Positions 49,550 through 58,268 of a stretch of DNA of 64,000 nucleotides are shown piece after piece (position 1 is the stretch's first letter; each line of letters begins with the position of its first letter). This DNA is from Thermofilum sp. Its GTDB lineage: Archaea > Thermoproteota > Thermoprotei > Thermofilales > Thermofilaceae. A program made the position numbers and the translations under genes. Below the pieces are notes generated by a model that saw only the letters and a list, made by a program, of their open reading frames with translations, was not told the DNA's origin and did no database searches. Location of the stretch: the NCBI GenBank assembly GCA_038741495.1, contig JAVYKX010000001.1, forward strand, positions 180,918 through 244,917, read 5' to 3'.

Positions 49550-50584
49550 GTGGAGATGAAAATGCTGGTGGTTTCGATCGCTTCTCTGAGGGTAGGGGTG
49601 GTTCTCACATGTCTTGTAGTACTGCTGCTTCTCCCACCCATTCTTGCGCCAGGATCCAGGGATCCTGCTCTAAAGGTTGAGGAAGTCGTCGAGTACGACA
49701 TTAGAGGCTACTTTGTGCTAGTCAACAGGCACAACGTCACCATAAACGATTTCGTATACGTTGCTTTGCCGCAGAACACCACTACTCAAGAGAGCCGTGT
49801 CGTGCTCATCGAGCCGGAGCCTCTTAAGTACGTGCGCGACGAGGATGGAAACGTGTTCGCTATAGTTAGGGTGATGGCAACCCCCTCTGAGAAAGTTCGC
49901 GTGAATGTTCGCTTTCAAGTCCGCGTGACCGGCTACCGCATCAGCTGGGGTGCTACGCCGCCCGGCGCTTGGCCACCCTTCGAGGTCGTCGCTAGGTACA
50001 CTGGAAGGACGCTCTACTGGAACGTCTACAACACGACCCTAGTTAATCTGGCGTATAGAGTCGGCTTCGCCGATACTCCGCTGAATGTTGCCACGAAGCT
50101 GGCTACCTGGCTCGTCTCCAGGATCAGGTACCAGATAAACCTCGGCAGAGCTGGTAGCGACCACGCGGTCCGCTACGGCTATGGAGGCTACTTCGTGCAG
50201 GGAGATTGCGTCGAGGTAGCTGACGTCTACGTGACGATGGCCCGCTCGCTTGGACTACCCGCTAGGACGGCTTACGGTTTCCTGCTCAGCAGCTACTCGC
50301 AGGTAATGTGGCTCAACATGTCTACGGTTCAGGAGGAGGGGGAGGCTATCCTGAGGCACTGGGGTGGTCACATGTGGCCTCAGGTCTACATCCCGCCCTT
50401 CGGCTGGGTAGATGTGGACATGCTGGACGGCATGCAGCCTAACGTCGGTCTGTTCAGTGCTCGGCACATAGTCTTCGGCTTCGAGGAGACGAAGTACTAC
50501 GGCTCTGCGCTCACGAGCAGCTGCATACCGAGCTACCTAACTCTCGAGTACGTCGAGTACATTTTCGAGGGTAGGCGGGTATGA
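49550..50584 (+). CDS. Secreted or membrane-anchored transglutaminase-like protein
   Basis: The 344-residue protein has an N-terminal hydrophobic segment (about 8-32) that acts as a signal peptide or anchor. A beta-rich middle domain leads to a transglutaminase-like (papain-fold) domain at about 180-305: cysteine in QGDCVEVADVYVTMARSLGL, histidine in GGHMWPQVYIPPFG and aspartate in WVDVDMLDG. The Cys-His-Asp triad looks complete, so peptidase or amidase activity outside the cell is possible. Its stop overlaps the next gene start, and the two form a pair. Confidence 0.8.
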   Translation: MEMKMLVVSIASLRVGVVLTCLVVLLLLPPILAPGSRDPALKVEEVVEYDIRGYFVLVNRHNVTINDFVYVALPQNTTTQESRVVLIEPEPLKYVRDEDGNVFAIVRVMATPSEKVRVNVRFQVRVTGYRISWGATPPGAWPPFEVVARYTGRTLYWNVYNTTLVNLAYRVGFADTPLNVATKLATWLVSRIRYQINLGRAGSDHAVRYGYGGYFVQGDCVEVADVYVTMARSLGLPARTAYGFLLSSYSQVMWLNMSTVQEEGEAILRHWGGHMWPQVYIPPFGWVDVDMLDGMQPNVGLFSARHIVFGFEETKYYGSALTSSCIPSYLTLEYVEYIFEGRRV

Positions 50585-51762
50585 CCAGGGGGCGCTCGCT
50601 CGCTCTTCTAGCGGTGCTCCTCTTCGCGCTCGCGGCGGTTTCTAGAGAAGCGGCAGCTCAACCGAGCTACTGGCTTGCGCTCAACTTCAGGCTCACGTTC
50701 TACGGCAACGGGACCGTTCTCGTGGAGGAGCTCATCCACCCCTTCACACCGGAGGGGAAGAGCTTGCTGGAAGACAGGGAGGTGGAGAGCGATTTAAGGA
50801 ACTCGACAGCCGATCTGCTGCGCTACGTGCTTCTAATGTTCTCGGATCGCCCTGAAACTATCCTCTACCGCGTGGGACCTGTGCTCGATAAGCGGTATGG
50901 AGAGAGCGTTTACTGCGATATCACGGGTACAGGGAGCATGTCGAGGTTCTTGGGAGCTTACACGCTGACGGTTTACGTGTACCTTAACAGGAGCACCTTC
51001 GTTGAGGACCTCGGCGGTGGAGTCTACCGCGTTAGTATCCGGGATAGCTTCACGAGCATGGATCCTCGCAGCTGGATAGACGTTATAGCTTTCAGCTTCA
51101 GAGAGGGGGCGGCTCTGCTGGAGGTTGAATGGGCTCCAGAGTACGCTCGAGGGCCCGTCGAGAGGGGCGAGGGAGCTCTGCTCTGGATGAACACTAACGA
51201 GCTTGAAGCTCCCGACTTCTACATATTTACAGTAAAGCTGCCTGGCTTCAAGTACGCGGGAATACCGCCTGAAGTTGAAGCTTTCATAATGAGCGCGCGC
51301 TTAGAGGGCAGCAAAGCCACCGTAGTAGTGGTTAACAGGGGGGTTTCGAGCGGTTACGTGATCGTCTGGCTCAAAGGCGAGCAGGTTGACCAGGCTAGAA
51401 GAGTTTTCCTGAACCCGAAGGATAGAGTGGAAGTTACTTTCTCGGATGTGCCTCCTGGCAACCACACTGTGGTGCTGATATCTGGGACGAGCGCGATCGA
51501 CAGAAAGCTTCTCAGCACCGCAGCTGACGAGCTGAGGGCAGAGTTTCCGAGCCCCGAGGAGTGGTGGCGTTTAATCGTGCTTGCTGCTGCTCTCGGACTG
51601 GTTGCGGTGCTAGCAGTACTCCTCTTCAGAGCCCGCTCGCGGGCTAGCCCCACCCACACTCCGGAAGCTTCTCTCTCATCAGATTATTCGGCTCCGAGCG
51701 GCCCTTCTGTAAGGGCTCCTCAGGGTGCCCGCTTTTCCTTTGGAGGAGGAGAGCTGGAGTGA
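50581..51762 (+). CDS. Signal-peptide protein with C-terminal membrane anchor, partner of the transglutaminase-like protein
   Basis: The 393 residues begin with a clear signal peptide (SLALLAVLLFALAAVSREAAA). A beta-rich extracellular region with several NxS/T sites (NGTV, NSTA, NRST, NHTV) follows. A transmembrane helix at about 328-347 (LIVLAAALGLVAVLAVLLF) is followed by a basic stop and a serine/proline-rich cytosolic tail. I do not recognise the family. The four-base overlap with the upstream transglutaminase-like gene implies a joint task at the cell surface. Confidence 0.7.
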   Translation: MTRGRSLALLAVLLFALAAVSREAAAQPSYWLALNFRLTFYGNGTVLVEELIHPFTPEGKSLLEDREVESDLRNSTADLLRYVLLMFSDRPETILYRVGPVLDKRYGESVYCDITGTGSMSRFLGAYTLTVYVYLNRSTFVEDLGGGVYRVSIRDSFTSMDPRSWIDVIAFSFREGAALLEVEWAPEYARGPVERGEGALLWMNTNELEAPDFYIFTVKLPGFKYAGIPPEVEAFIMSARLEGSKATVVVVNRGVSSGYVIVWLKGEQVDQARRVFLNPKDRVEVTFSDVPPGNHTVVLISGTSAIDRKLLSTAADELRAEFPSPEEWWRLIVLAAALGLVAVLAVLLFRARSRASPTHTPEASLSSDYSAPSGPSVRAPQGARFSFGGGELE

Positions 51763-51821
51763 AGAGCGCAGCGTAGCGACTCATGCAGCACGTGTAAAGA
51801 AGAAAGCAGATTAGCGGTTCC

Positions 51822-53156
51822 CTAAGCCGTGTGCTTCGAGGTGTTTACTTCCCTGAAGAGGATGTAGGGGGTTCTTGTGGGGATGTCGACCTCCCACCAG
51901 TGTATATCGTAGACTTCTTTACCGATGGCGGCGATGTTGGTGATCATGCGAGGCAGGGCGTCCGCTATCCTCATCTTCCTTGCTGCGCCGACCACCTCGC
52001 CGTTCCTCACGATGAGTGTGGCGTCTCTAGTTATCGTCGAGAAGATTCCCTCCACGTAGTTCTGGAGCCGGGTGTACCAGTTGTTCGTAACTATAAGGCC
52101 GTTTTTCACCTCACGCAGCATTTCTTCGAGAGAGTGCTCTCCGGGTGTTACTTCAATCGTCCAAACCCGCGGTAGGATTAAGCCGGCGTTTCCTGTGCTG
52201 CTTGCACCGAACTTGGAAGCTGTTTTCGAGTTGTGGAGTATGTTCCTTAGGACTCCTTTCTCGATTATGGGCTTCGTGTACGTAGGTACACCTTCATCGT
52301 CGAAGGCCGTGGAGCCCGGTAGCTCAGCATTTCTTGGCGCGTCAATGATCGTTAACGCGTCAGAGGCAACTTTGTCTCCAACATCCTTGTTGATGAACAT
52401 TGAAGCTCCCATGAGTATTGACGACGCGCTCGCCATCTCGGCCACAATGTTGAAGAGGTTTCCAACAACCATGGGTGAGAGAATGATATCGTACTTGCCG
52501 GGTGGCACTTCCTCCTGGCTTCTGCTCTTCACCGCCAGGTCTGCCGCGGTAGCTGCAACCTCTTCGATCCTCTTGATGTCGTACCTCCTGCTTCCTAACG
52601 CCCACTGCCCAGAGCCCTCGCCGGCGAACGCCCTAATGTACATCTTCAGGCTCGTACCCTCTTCCTCAAGCTCAACCCCCTTGCTAGTGGCCAGAGCTTT
52701 CCTCTCGAGCGCCACCTGAAACATTCCCGCAAAGTGGTCGATCGGATGCCTCCTCGCAGTCTCGACTATAGCCTCGCTTACGCCGGAGGGGTCGTGCAGG
52801 ACCTCGAGGAGCTTTTTGTCCACAAGCCCCTCCAGGGGCTGAGGCTTAGGAGGCTCCGGCAGCGGTGCGTAGAGCATGGAGGGAGGAACTTTCGTGTGAA
52901 GTGCGTGGAGCTCCGCTATGATGCGCGCCGCCTCATCGGGTGAGGATAAGGGCACGCTTGTTCCGAGTATGCGCTGCTGCTTAGCCAGGTAGACGTGCGC
53001 TGTCCGCGTGGACCACCTCTGAATCACGCTAGGCTCGCTGTTGGCGAACTTCACCATGATGCTCTCTACGGACTCTGCGAGAACAGCCGCTTCTTCGAAG
53101 CCGGCTCTCAGAGCGCTATCCCTCAGCTTGATTGCCGCCTCGATGAGCTGGGTCAT
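51822..53156 (-). CDS. tldE: TldE/PmbA subunit of the TldD-TldE protease
   Basis: TldE pairs with TldD to form a heterodimeric protease that degrades unfolded peptides. The 444 residues show SVESIMVKFANSEPSVIQRW, MVVGNLFNIVAEMASASSIL, the typical ELPGSTAFDDEGVPTYTKPI and NIVTN-like LIVTNNWYTRLQNYVEG. The HExxxH motif of TldD is absent, as expected for TldE. Its ATG overlaps the TldD stop (TAATG), so synthesis is coupled. Confidence 0.92.
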   Translation of the reverse strand: MTQLIEAAIKLRDSALRAGFEEAAVLAESVESIMVKFANSEPSVIQRWSTRTAHVYLAKQQRILGTSVPLSSPDEAARIIAELHALHTKVPPSMLYAPLPEPPKPQPLEGLVDKKLLEVLHDPSGVSEAIVETARRHPIDHFAGMFQVALERKALATSKGVELEEEGTSLKMYIRAFAGEGSGQWALGSRRYDIKRIEEVAATAADLAVKSRSQEEVPPGKYDIILSPMVVGNLFNIVAEMASASSILMGASMFINKDVGDKVASDALTIIDAPRNAELPGSTAFDDEGVPTYTKPIIEKGVLRNILHNSKTASKFGASSTGNAGLILPRVWTIEVTPGEHSLEEMLREVKNGLIVTNNWYTRLQNYVEGIFSTITRDATLIVRNGEVVGAARKMRIADALPRMITNIAAIGKEVYDIHWWEVDIPTRTPYILFREVNTSKHTA

Positions 53157-54601
53157 TACGCGATCACCCTCAGCTGGATGTTTCTCAATCTAACGTTAGG
53201 TCCGCCGAACCACACGGGGACACCCTGCATCGGCTCACCCTTGCCGCACGTACCTGCGTAGAACGCGAGGTTCCTATCGGCGGCGTCCACGCTGCTGTAG
53301 AACGTCTTCGTAGTTATCTCGAGAACGGGGTTCTTCACCAGCCCCTTCAGCTCCCCGTTCTCAATTAGGTACGCCTCTAGGCCACCGTACCTCTGGCTCC
53401 ACCGCTCGTCATCGATGTTCCACTCCATGTAGCTCTTTATATAAACGCCGTACCTTACCCCCTCGATGAGCTCCTCGAGCGTGTGGTCTCCAGGCTTAAA
53501 GTACGTGTTCGCCATCCGTATTATCGGCTCGCTCGCGTAGTCCATCGCGCGCGCAGCAGCGTTGCTGCGAGTCTTGAAGACGCGCGCCGTCCACCTGTTG
53601 TGCAGAAACTCGTTTATCAACCCCTCCTTGTAGAGGTAGCGGGGGCGCGCCGGTACCCCCTCGTCGTCGTAAAGGTAGAAGCCGTTACTGCCTGGAATAG
53701 TGGGGTCGTCTATCACAGTGGCGTTCTCATTCCCGATCCTCTGCCCGAGCATGCTAGGCTTGATGAAGCTTTTACCTGCTTGAGCGGCTTCTCTTCCCAG
53801 AATTCTGTCAGCCTCACTCGGGTGACCGCAGCTCTCGTGAACCATCAAACCCACGATCTCACTCCCCACGACGACGTCCACCGGTCTATCTGTGGGTGGT
53901 GCTTTAGCTTCTAGGATTATTTTTTCGAAGGTTTTCACATCCTCGGGAAGGTAGCCGAGAACGTTCCACTTTTCAAACCACTCGTAACCTCCGGAAGCAG
54001 CGTGGGAGAAGAACCTCTGAACAGTCCCTTTCGAGGGTAGAGTGACCACCACGTTGTACCAAACGGAGACGCGGGGAACGCGGCTCCGTATGAAAGCCCC
54101 ATCGCTGTTTGCGATAACCTTCTCCTCAACGCTCTCCCCGATCGAAGTAGTGAGTGTTGCTACACGCGCCGTTTTAATCGCCGCGCTAGCGTGTTTCCAG
54201 AGGTCGGAGCAGTAACTGACCTTCTCCTCGATGCCGACGTCCTCAGGCCTCTTCTTCTCGATAACCTCGTACGAGGCGCGACCTACTTTCTCCTCGCTGA
54301 GCTCTATCGGGCTGCGCATAAGCCTGCCGTGGCTCCTAGCCTTGCTAAACGCTTCCTCGACTGCCTTCTTCACGGAATCCCACTCGAGCACGTTTGTGGA
54401 GGAGAAGCCCATAGCCCCGTCGGCTAGGACTCTGACTCCGATTCCTTCACTGAAGCTCTTCTCAGCACCTATGACCTCACCGTTCCTGGAAGCGAGACTG
54501 CTCCTGGAGGTCCGGTGGTACCTAGCTTCGGCGTACTTAGCTCCAAGACTCAGAGCGTAGTCCACTGCTTTCAAAACTATGTCTTCGTGCTGCCAAGGCA
54601 T
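53156..54601 (-). CDS. tldD: TldD metalloprotease subunit
   Basis: TldD carries the catalytic zinc. The 481 residues from the ATG at 54601 include SSRNGEVIGAEKS-type N-terminal blocks (SLASRNGEVIGAEKSFSEGI), the zinc motif IVGLMVHESCGHPSEADRIL (HExxxH), IPGSNGFYLYDDEGVPARP and the C-terminal FYAGTCGKGEPMQGVPVWFG with a further cysteine ligand. The frame runs upstream to 54763 into the adenylate kinase gene; that longer start is rejected because MPWQHEDIVLKAVDYAL matches the family start. CCTTTTTAGG in the 78-base divergent gap is a probable promoter element. Confidence 0.94.
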   Translation of the reverse strand: MPWQHEDIVLKAVDYALSLGAKYAEARYHRTSRSSLASRNGEVIGAEKSFSEGIGVRVLADGAMGFSSTNVLEWDSVKKAVEEAFSKARSHGRLMRSPIELSEEKVGRASYEVIEKKRPEDVGIEEKVSYCSDLWKHASAAIKTARVATLTTSIGESVEEKVIANSDGAFIRSRVPRVSVWYNVVVTLPSKGTVQRFFSHAASGGYEWFEKWNVLGYLPEDVKTFEKIILEAKAPPTDRPVDVVVGSEIVGLMVHESCGHPSEADRILGREAAQAGKSFIKPSMLGQRIGNENATVIDDPTIPGSNGFYLYDDEGVPARPRYLYKEGLINEFLHNRWTARVFKTRSNAAARAMDYASEPIIRMANTYFKPGDHTLEELIEGVRYGVYIKSYMEWNIDDERWSQRYGGLEAYLIENGELKGLVKNPVLEITTKTFYSSVDAADRNLAFYAGTCGKGEPMQGVPVWFGGPNVRLRNIQLRVIA

Positions 54602-54679
54602 GCACCCCTGCCACGCTTTCCGAGTAAATATTCTTTGCTCAAAACGAACCTTTTTAGGCGTTAGGAGAGCTGATGCGCG

Positions 54680-55333
54680 ATGCGGCTCGTACTCATAGGT
54701 CCTCCTGGCGTCGGCAAAGGCACGTACGCGCAGGCGATTTCGCACCAGTACAGGATACCGCACATCTCTACCGGGGATATCTTCAGAGAGGAGGTGAAGC
54801 GGGGCAGCGAGCTCGGTAGAGCGGTTAAGGTCTACCTTGAGCGCGGCCTCCTGGTGCCCGACGATATCGTCATAGAAGTCGTTAAGGCGCGTCTATCGCG
54901 GGAGGACTGCAGGGAGGGTTTCATACTGGACGGCTTTCCCAGAACTGTGCAGCAGGCGGAAGCGCTTGAGGCCTTTGCCCCTCCCGACTTGGCGATTAAC
55001 TTCACAGCGGACGATAACGTGATCGTTGAGCGGCTAAGTGGAAGGAGAGTCTGCCCGCGGTGCGGCGCCATATTCCACGTCAAGTACATGCCGCCACGCT
55101 TCCCAGGCCTCTGCGACAAGTGCGGAGCACCTCTGATCGTCAGGCACGATGACAAACCCGAAGTTATAACGGAGCGGTTGAGAGTCTACCGAGAACAGTT
55201 CACCCCCATAATCGAGTTTTACGAAAAGCGGCGGCGCCTCGTAACGGTAGTCGCGAACGAGCAAGCCCCTCAGGTGATCCCCAAAGTAATCGCACTCATC
55301 GAGGAATGGAGGAGGAGTAGGAATCCCTCCTGA
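54680..55333 (+). CDS. adk: Adenylate kinase with zinc-binding lid
   Basis: Adenylate kinase balances AMP, ADP and ATP. The 217 residues have the P-loop LIGPPGVGKGTYAQAIS, AMP-binding HISTGDIFREEVKRG, GFILDGFPRTVQQAEAL and a long lid with four cysteines C-x2-C-x16-C-x2-C (VCPRCGAIFH and LCDKCGAPL), the zinc lid of Gram-positive and many thermophilic enzymes. Crenarchaea usually carry a short, lidless AdkA. This one may therefore be of bacterial origin, or an old archaeal variant. Its 3' end overlaps the convergent membrane protein gene by 38 bases. Confidence 0.94.
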   Translation: MRLVLIGPPGVGKGTYAQAISHQYRIPHISTGDIFREEVKRGSELGRAVKVYLERGLLVPDDIVIEVVKARLSREDCREGFILDGFPRTVQQAEALEAFAPPDLAINFTADDNVIVERLSGRRVCPRCGAIFHVKYMPPRFPGLCDKCGAPLIVRHDDKPEVITERLRVYREQFTPIIEFYEKRRRLVTVVANEQAPQVIPKVIALIEEWRRSRNPS

Positions 55334-55781
55334 GCGCCTCTGCGACGGTGAAGAGGTAAGTAAGCAGGGCTGCTACCGCTACTAGGGCAACGATGGGGGA
55401 GAGGGCTCTCGGAAGCATCTCCCTTACTAGCAGAGAGGGCGCTGCGATCATCAGCGCAGCCGCGTACACTAGAGTTACCCTGTGCAGCAGGGGGCCCGAC
55501 GCTTTTCCGCTCGAGTACAACCATAGCGCGTCGCGAAGGGCGAGTAGAGCAACTGAGCAAACGTAGGCAGCCAGGAAGGCACTCTCGCTTAAGGCAGCTA
55601 CCGTCACTAAAAGCGTGAAGCTTACTGCGACGATAGCATCTCCCAGTGCCACGTTTCTCAATCGAAGGGAAGCGAGGGAGCCGACCAGTCCAAGCACCGT
55701 GACGATTAGAAGCGCGTAGAGCGCAGTCTCCCCGCCGGCAGAGCCCGCTGCCAGGCTTGCGTAGTGTGCACCACTAAGCAA
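55296..55781 (-). CDS. Small polytopic membrane protein of the MoxR-DUF58 operon
   Basis: The 161-residue protein has about five hydrophobic helices (ALYALLIVTVLGLVGSLASL, AIVAVSFTLLVTVAALSESA, ALSPIVALVAVAALLTYLF) with short loops and no recognisable motif. Its start overlaps the DUF58 stop by eight bases, making it the last gene of a six- to eight-gene minus-strand operon. I do not recognise the family. Its end overlaps the adk 3' end. Confidence 0.7.
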   Translation of the reverse strand: MLSGAHYASLAAGSAGGETALYALLIVTVLGLVGSLASLRLRNVALGDAIVAVSFTLLVTVAALSESAFLAAYVCSVALLALRDALWLYSSGKASGPLLHRVTLVYAAALMIAAPSLLVREMLPRALSPIVALVAVAALLTYLFTVAEALRRDSYSSSIPR

Positions 55782-57009
55782 TCTGCCTCACCACCGCTAT
55801 TCCTCTACGTCCTCGGGCTCCCGTCCAAAGCCAGATGCTCCGCCCAGCGAGCCTCCTCAAGACACCCTTCATCCACACCTCTGTTAGCCTTTCAGCAACC
55901 TCTTCGTCTCTCAGGCTCGAGAACGGATTAACGGCTACGTAGATAGTACGGAAGCCTAGCCTTTCCAGCTCCCCGGCCACTGCGGTTCCCTGACGTTCCA
56001 CGAAGGGTGAGACGAGGATCACCAGAGAGCCGGTGGGAGAGAGGAAGGGAACAACCTTAGCGACAATATCTCTGGGGTCGGCGACCTGCCTGTGGGGGAG
56101 AACGTGCACGCTCGCTAGAGATGATAGTAACCTGAGGAAGTGGCCTTTACCGAAGCCCGGCTGCACCCAGTCCCGGTACCAGCCCACGACGAGCAGCGAG
56201 ACCCTGTGACCCCTCTTGTGGAGGTAGGCTGTGATCGAGGCTGCGGCAGCTACGAGATCCTCGAGTAGGTTTTCTGTCAACGCTCCCAGCAGCCGTCTCC
56301 CCGGCACCTCTAAAACTACGAGAACACTCGCAGAGCGCTCTTCAGCATAAAGGTTCACCATCAGCTTCTCGAACTTCGCGGTGGCTTTCCAGTTAACACG
56401 CCTGAGGCTACTACTCCTAGCCTCGCTGAGCTCTATGAACTCAAACCCTTCACCGCCCCTCTTTGAGGGGAAGTCCCCGAAGCCCGGCAGTGTTACGGAC
56501 TGCCTCAGGGGTAGCCAGAGGAGCCGCTGAACCGGGGGGAGAACTACCACGCTTTCAGCTTCGGGTACATCCCTGCTGGCTGGGAGCGTCAGGAACTCGT
56601 CCCATGCTCTCACGGTTAGGGGTCCAAAGTCAAACCTACCTCTCCTCGCGGCGTAGACCCGGTAGGAGAGCTGTTTCACTTCACCGGGCCTGAGCACGAC
56701 CAACTGCCTTGGCGATCCAGCGGAGACGGGCAAGCTCTGAGGCACTCTGTCCTCTACTTCCGCGAGCACAGTGCGAGAAGAAACATTCTCGACTACTAGA
56801 GTTACCGGAAGCTCATGGCCCAGGTTGACTCTTCGAGAAGGTAAAACCCTCTTCACTCTCAGTGCATCAGCGATTCCCTCACGTGAAGCAAGCCCCGCTA
56901 AGAGGGGCAGAAGCAGGGGGGCAGCGAACAGCGACAAGTACCACTTCTGGGTTAACGCAGAGAGCAGTAGAACTCCCGAAGCTAGCGGGAAAGAAACCCT
57001 CGCGCGCAT
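55774..57009 (-). CDS. DUF58 domain membrane protein
   Basis: DUF58 proteins are usually encoded next to MoxR ATPases and carry a von Willebrand A-like fold. The 411 residues begin with two hydrophobic segments (GVLLLSALTQKWYLSLFAAPL, split by a short loop), a beta domain (VTLVVENVSSRTVLAEVEDR) and the DUF58 hallmark SEARSSSLRRVNWKATAKFE followed by VNLYAEERSASVLVVLEVP. The MIDAS-like region then runs to GSLVILVSPFVERQGTAVAG. Start overlaps the MoxR stop by one base. A chaperone-substrate role with MoxR is family inference. Confidence 0.88.
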   Translation of the reverse strand: MRARVSFPLASGVLLLSALTQKWYLSLFAAPLLLPLLAGLASREGIADALRVKRVLPSRRVNLGHELPVTLVVENVSSRTVLAEVEDRVPQSLPVSAGSPRQLVVLRPGEVKQLSYRVYAARRGRFDFGPLTVRAWDEFLTLPASRDVPEAESVVVLPPVQRLLWLPLRQSVTLPGFGDFPSKRGGEGFEFIELSEARSSSLRRVNWKATAKFEKLMVNLYAEERSASVLVVLEVPGRRLLGALTENLLEDLVAAAASITAYLHKRGHRVSLLVVGWYRDWVQPGFGKGHFLRLLSSLASVHVLPHRQVADPRDIVAKVVPFLSPTGSLVILVSPFVERQGTAVAGELERLGFRTIYVAVNPFSSLRDEEVAERLTEVWMKGVLRRLAGRSIWLWTGARGRRGIAVVRQIA

Positions 57010-57971
57010 TACGCCCTCTCACTCGATCTGTACTCTCTCGGAACTTCCACCTTGCTTACAACCTCTCGCACTAGGTCTTCAGCGCTGAGCCCCCAAGCAA
57101 GTCCTTCAGCCCGGAGAACCAGCCTGTGGGCGAGAACCTCAACAGCGAGCTCTTTCACATCGTCAGGTAGCACGTAGTCGCGTCCCCTGATCAGCGCGAG
57201 CGCTCGAGCAGCTTTCATCAGCGTCTCGGAACCCCTCGGGCTGGCGCCCACCGCAACCTCCCTCAGCTCTCTGGTTTTCCTGGCTATTGAAACAATGTAC
57301 TCGAGAATCGAGCTGTCGACGTAGACTTCCTCTACTTGCCGCTGCAGCTCCAGGACCTCTTCCCTGGAGAGAACGCTCTTCACCTGCGGTGAATCCTGCC
57401 TCCTCAGTATTCGCCTCTTAAGTATCTCGACTTCCTCCTCGAAGCTAGGGTACCCTATGCTCACCTTCAGCATGAACCTGTCAAGCTGAGCTTCTGGGAG
57501 AGGGTAGGTTCCCTCGTACTCGATCGGGTTCAGCGTCGCTATAACCATGAAAGGCTCATCCACCTTGAAGGTCTGGCCATCGACGGTAACCTGCCTCTCC
57601 ATCATGACCTCGAGCAGGGCGGCCTGCGTCTTCGGCGGCGCGCGGTTGATCTCGTCGGCAAGCACAACGTTCGCGAATACCGGTCCTCTCCGAAACTTGA
57701 ATTCCCTCGCCGTGGGATCGTAGATGAAACTCCCCGTGATGTCAGCGGGAAGGAGGTCTGGCGTGAACTGTATTCTCTTAAAGGCGAGGTCGGTGGCTCT
57801 GGAGAAGGTCAGCGCTAGCAGGGTTTTCGCCATGCCGGGATAATCCTCTATCAACACGTGACCTCTGGCTAGCAGTGCAACGCAAAGTCTCTCAATAACT
57901 CGCTGCTTCCCGACGATGACCTGACCGACTTCCTCGAAAAGCTTCTCGAAAGTTTTACCGTAGTCTCTCAC
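57009..57971 (-). CDS. moxR: MoxR-family AAA+ ATPase
   Basis: MoxR ATPases act as chaperones that mature or insert cofactors in partner complexes, with DUF58/VWA proteins as adaptors. The 320 residues have Walker A in VLIEDYPGMAKTLLALTFSR, Walker B in ANVVLADEINRAPPKTQAAL, sensor 1 in VIATLNPIEYEGTYPLPEAQ and the arginine finger LDRFMLKV, then the lid domain with ASPRGSETLMKAARALA. All ATPase residues are intact. It begins at a GTG. It is the core of the operon 60771-55296. Confidence 0.93.
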   Translation of the reverse strand: MRDYGKTFEKLFEEVGQVIVGKQRVIERLCVALLARGHVLIEDYPGMAKTLLALTFSRATDLAFKRIQFTPDLLPADITGSFIYDPTAREFKFRRGPVFANVVLADEINRAPPKTQAALLEVMMERQVTVDGQTFKVDEPFMVIATLNPIEYEGTYPLPEAQLDRFMLKVSIGYPSFEEEVEILKRRILRRQDSPQVKSVLSREEVLELQRQVEEVYVDSSILEYIVSIARKTRELREVAVGASPRGSETLMKAARALALIRGRDYVLPDDVKELAVEVLAHRLVLRAEGLAWGLSAEDLVREVVSKVEVPREYRSSERA

Positions 57972-57993
57972 GTTTCACCGCCGGGCTTATGCG

Positions 57994-58266
57994 CTATTCA
58001 AATATCATTTTTTCCAGCTCTACATCGTCCTTAGCTTCCTTCACCGCCTTCACCAGCTCGTCGAGAGCGCTCTCATCCCCTTCTTCCACGCTCAAACCCA
58101 CCGCTCTCGCTCCAAGTGGACGCGCGCTTTCCGCAAGCAAGAGAGCGGCAAGCAGTGCTAAAGTGATCCAGGCCGCGGAGATTAGCTGAGGCACCTGCAG
58201 GGAGAGCAGGGACATCGCTACCGTTAAAGCGCAGAGCGTGGCAGCGATGATCCGAGGGCGCAGCAT
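57994..58266 (-). CDS. Small two-helix membrane protein
   Basis: The 90-residue protein has two hydrophobic helices (IIAATLCALTVAMSLLSLQV and SAAWITLALLAALLLAE) and a cytosolic acidic helix (LSVEEGDESALDELVKAVKE). No motif identifies it. It lies two bases after the DUF4129-like gene stop and 22 before moxR, where other MoxR operons often have a small membrane protein. I infer it is a structural subunit of the same complex. Confidence 0.65.
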   Translation of the reverse strand: MLRPRIIAATLCALTVAMSLLSLQVPQLISAAWITLALLAALLLAESARPLGARAVGLSVEEGDESALDELVKAVKEAKDDVELEKMIFE

Positions 58267-58268
58267 AT

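Noticed and set aside
51831-52719. Plus-strand frames opposite TldE
   Set aside because: They mirror the high GC of the real gene, lack recognisable domains and have no promoter or ribosome-binding site.
54602-54763. Longer start for TldD
   Set aside because: These 54 codons run antisense into adenylate kinase across its start, are arginine-rich and have no family match.
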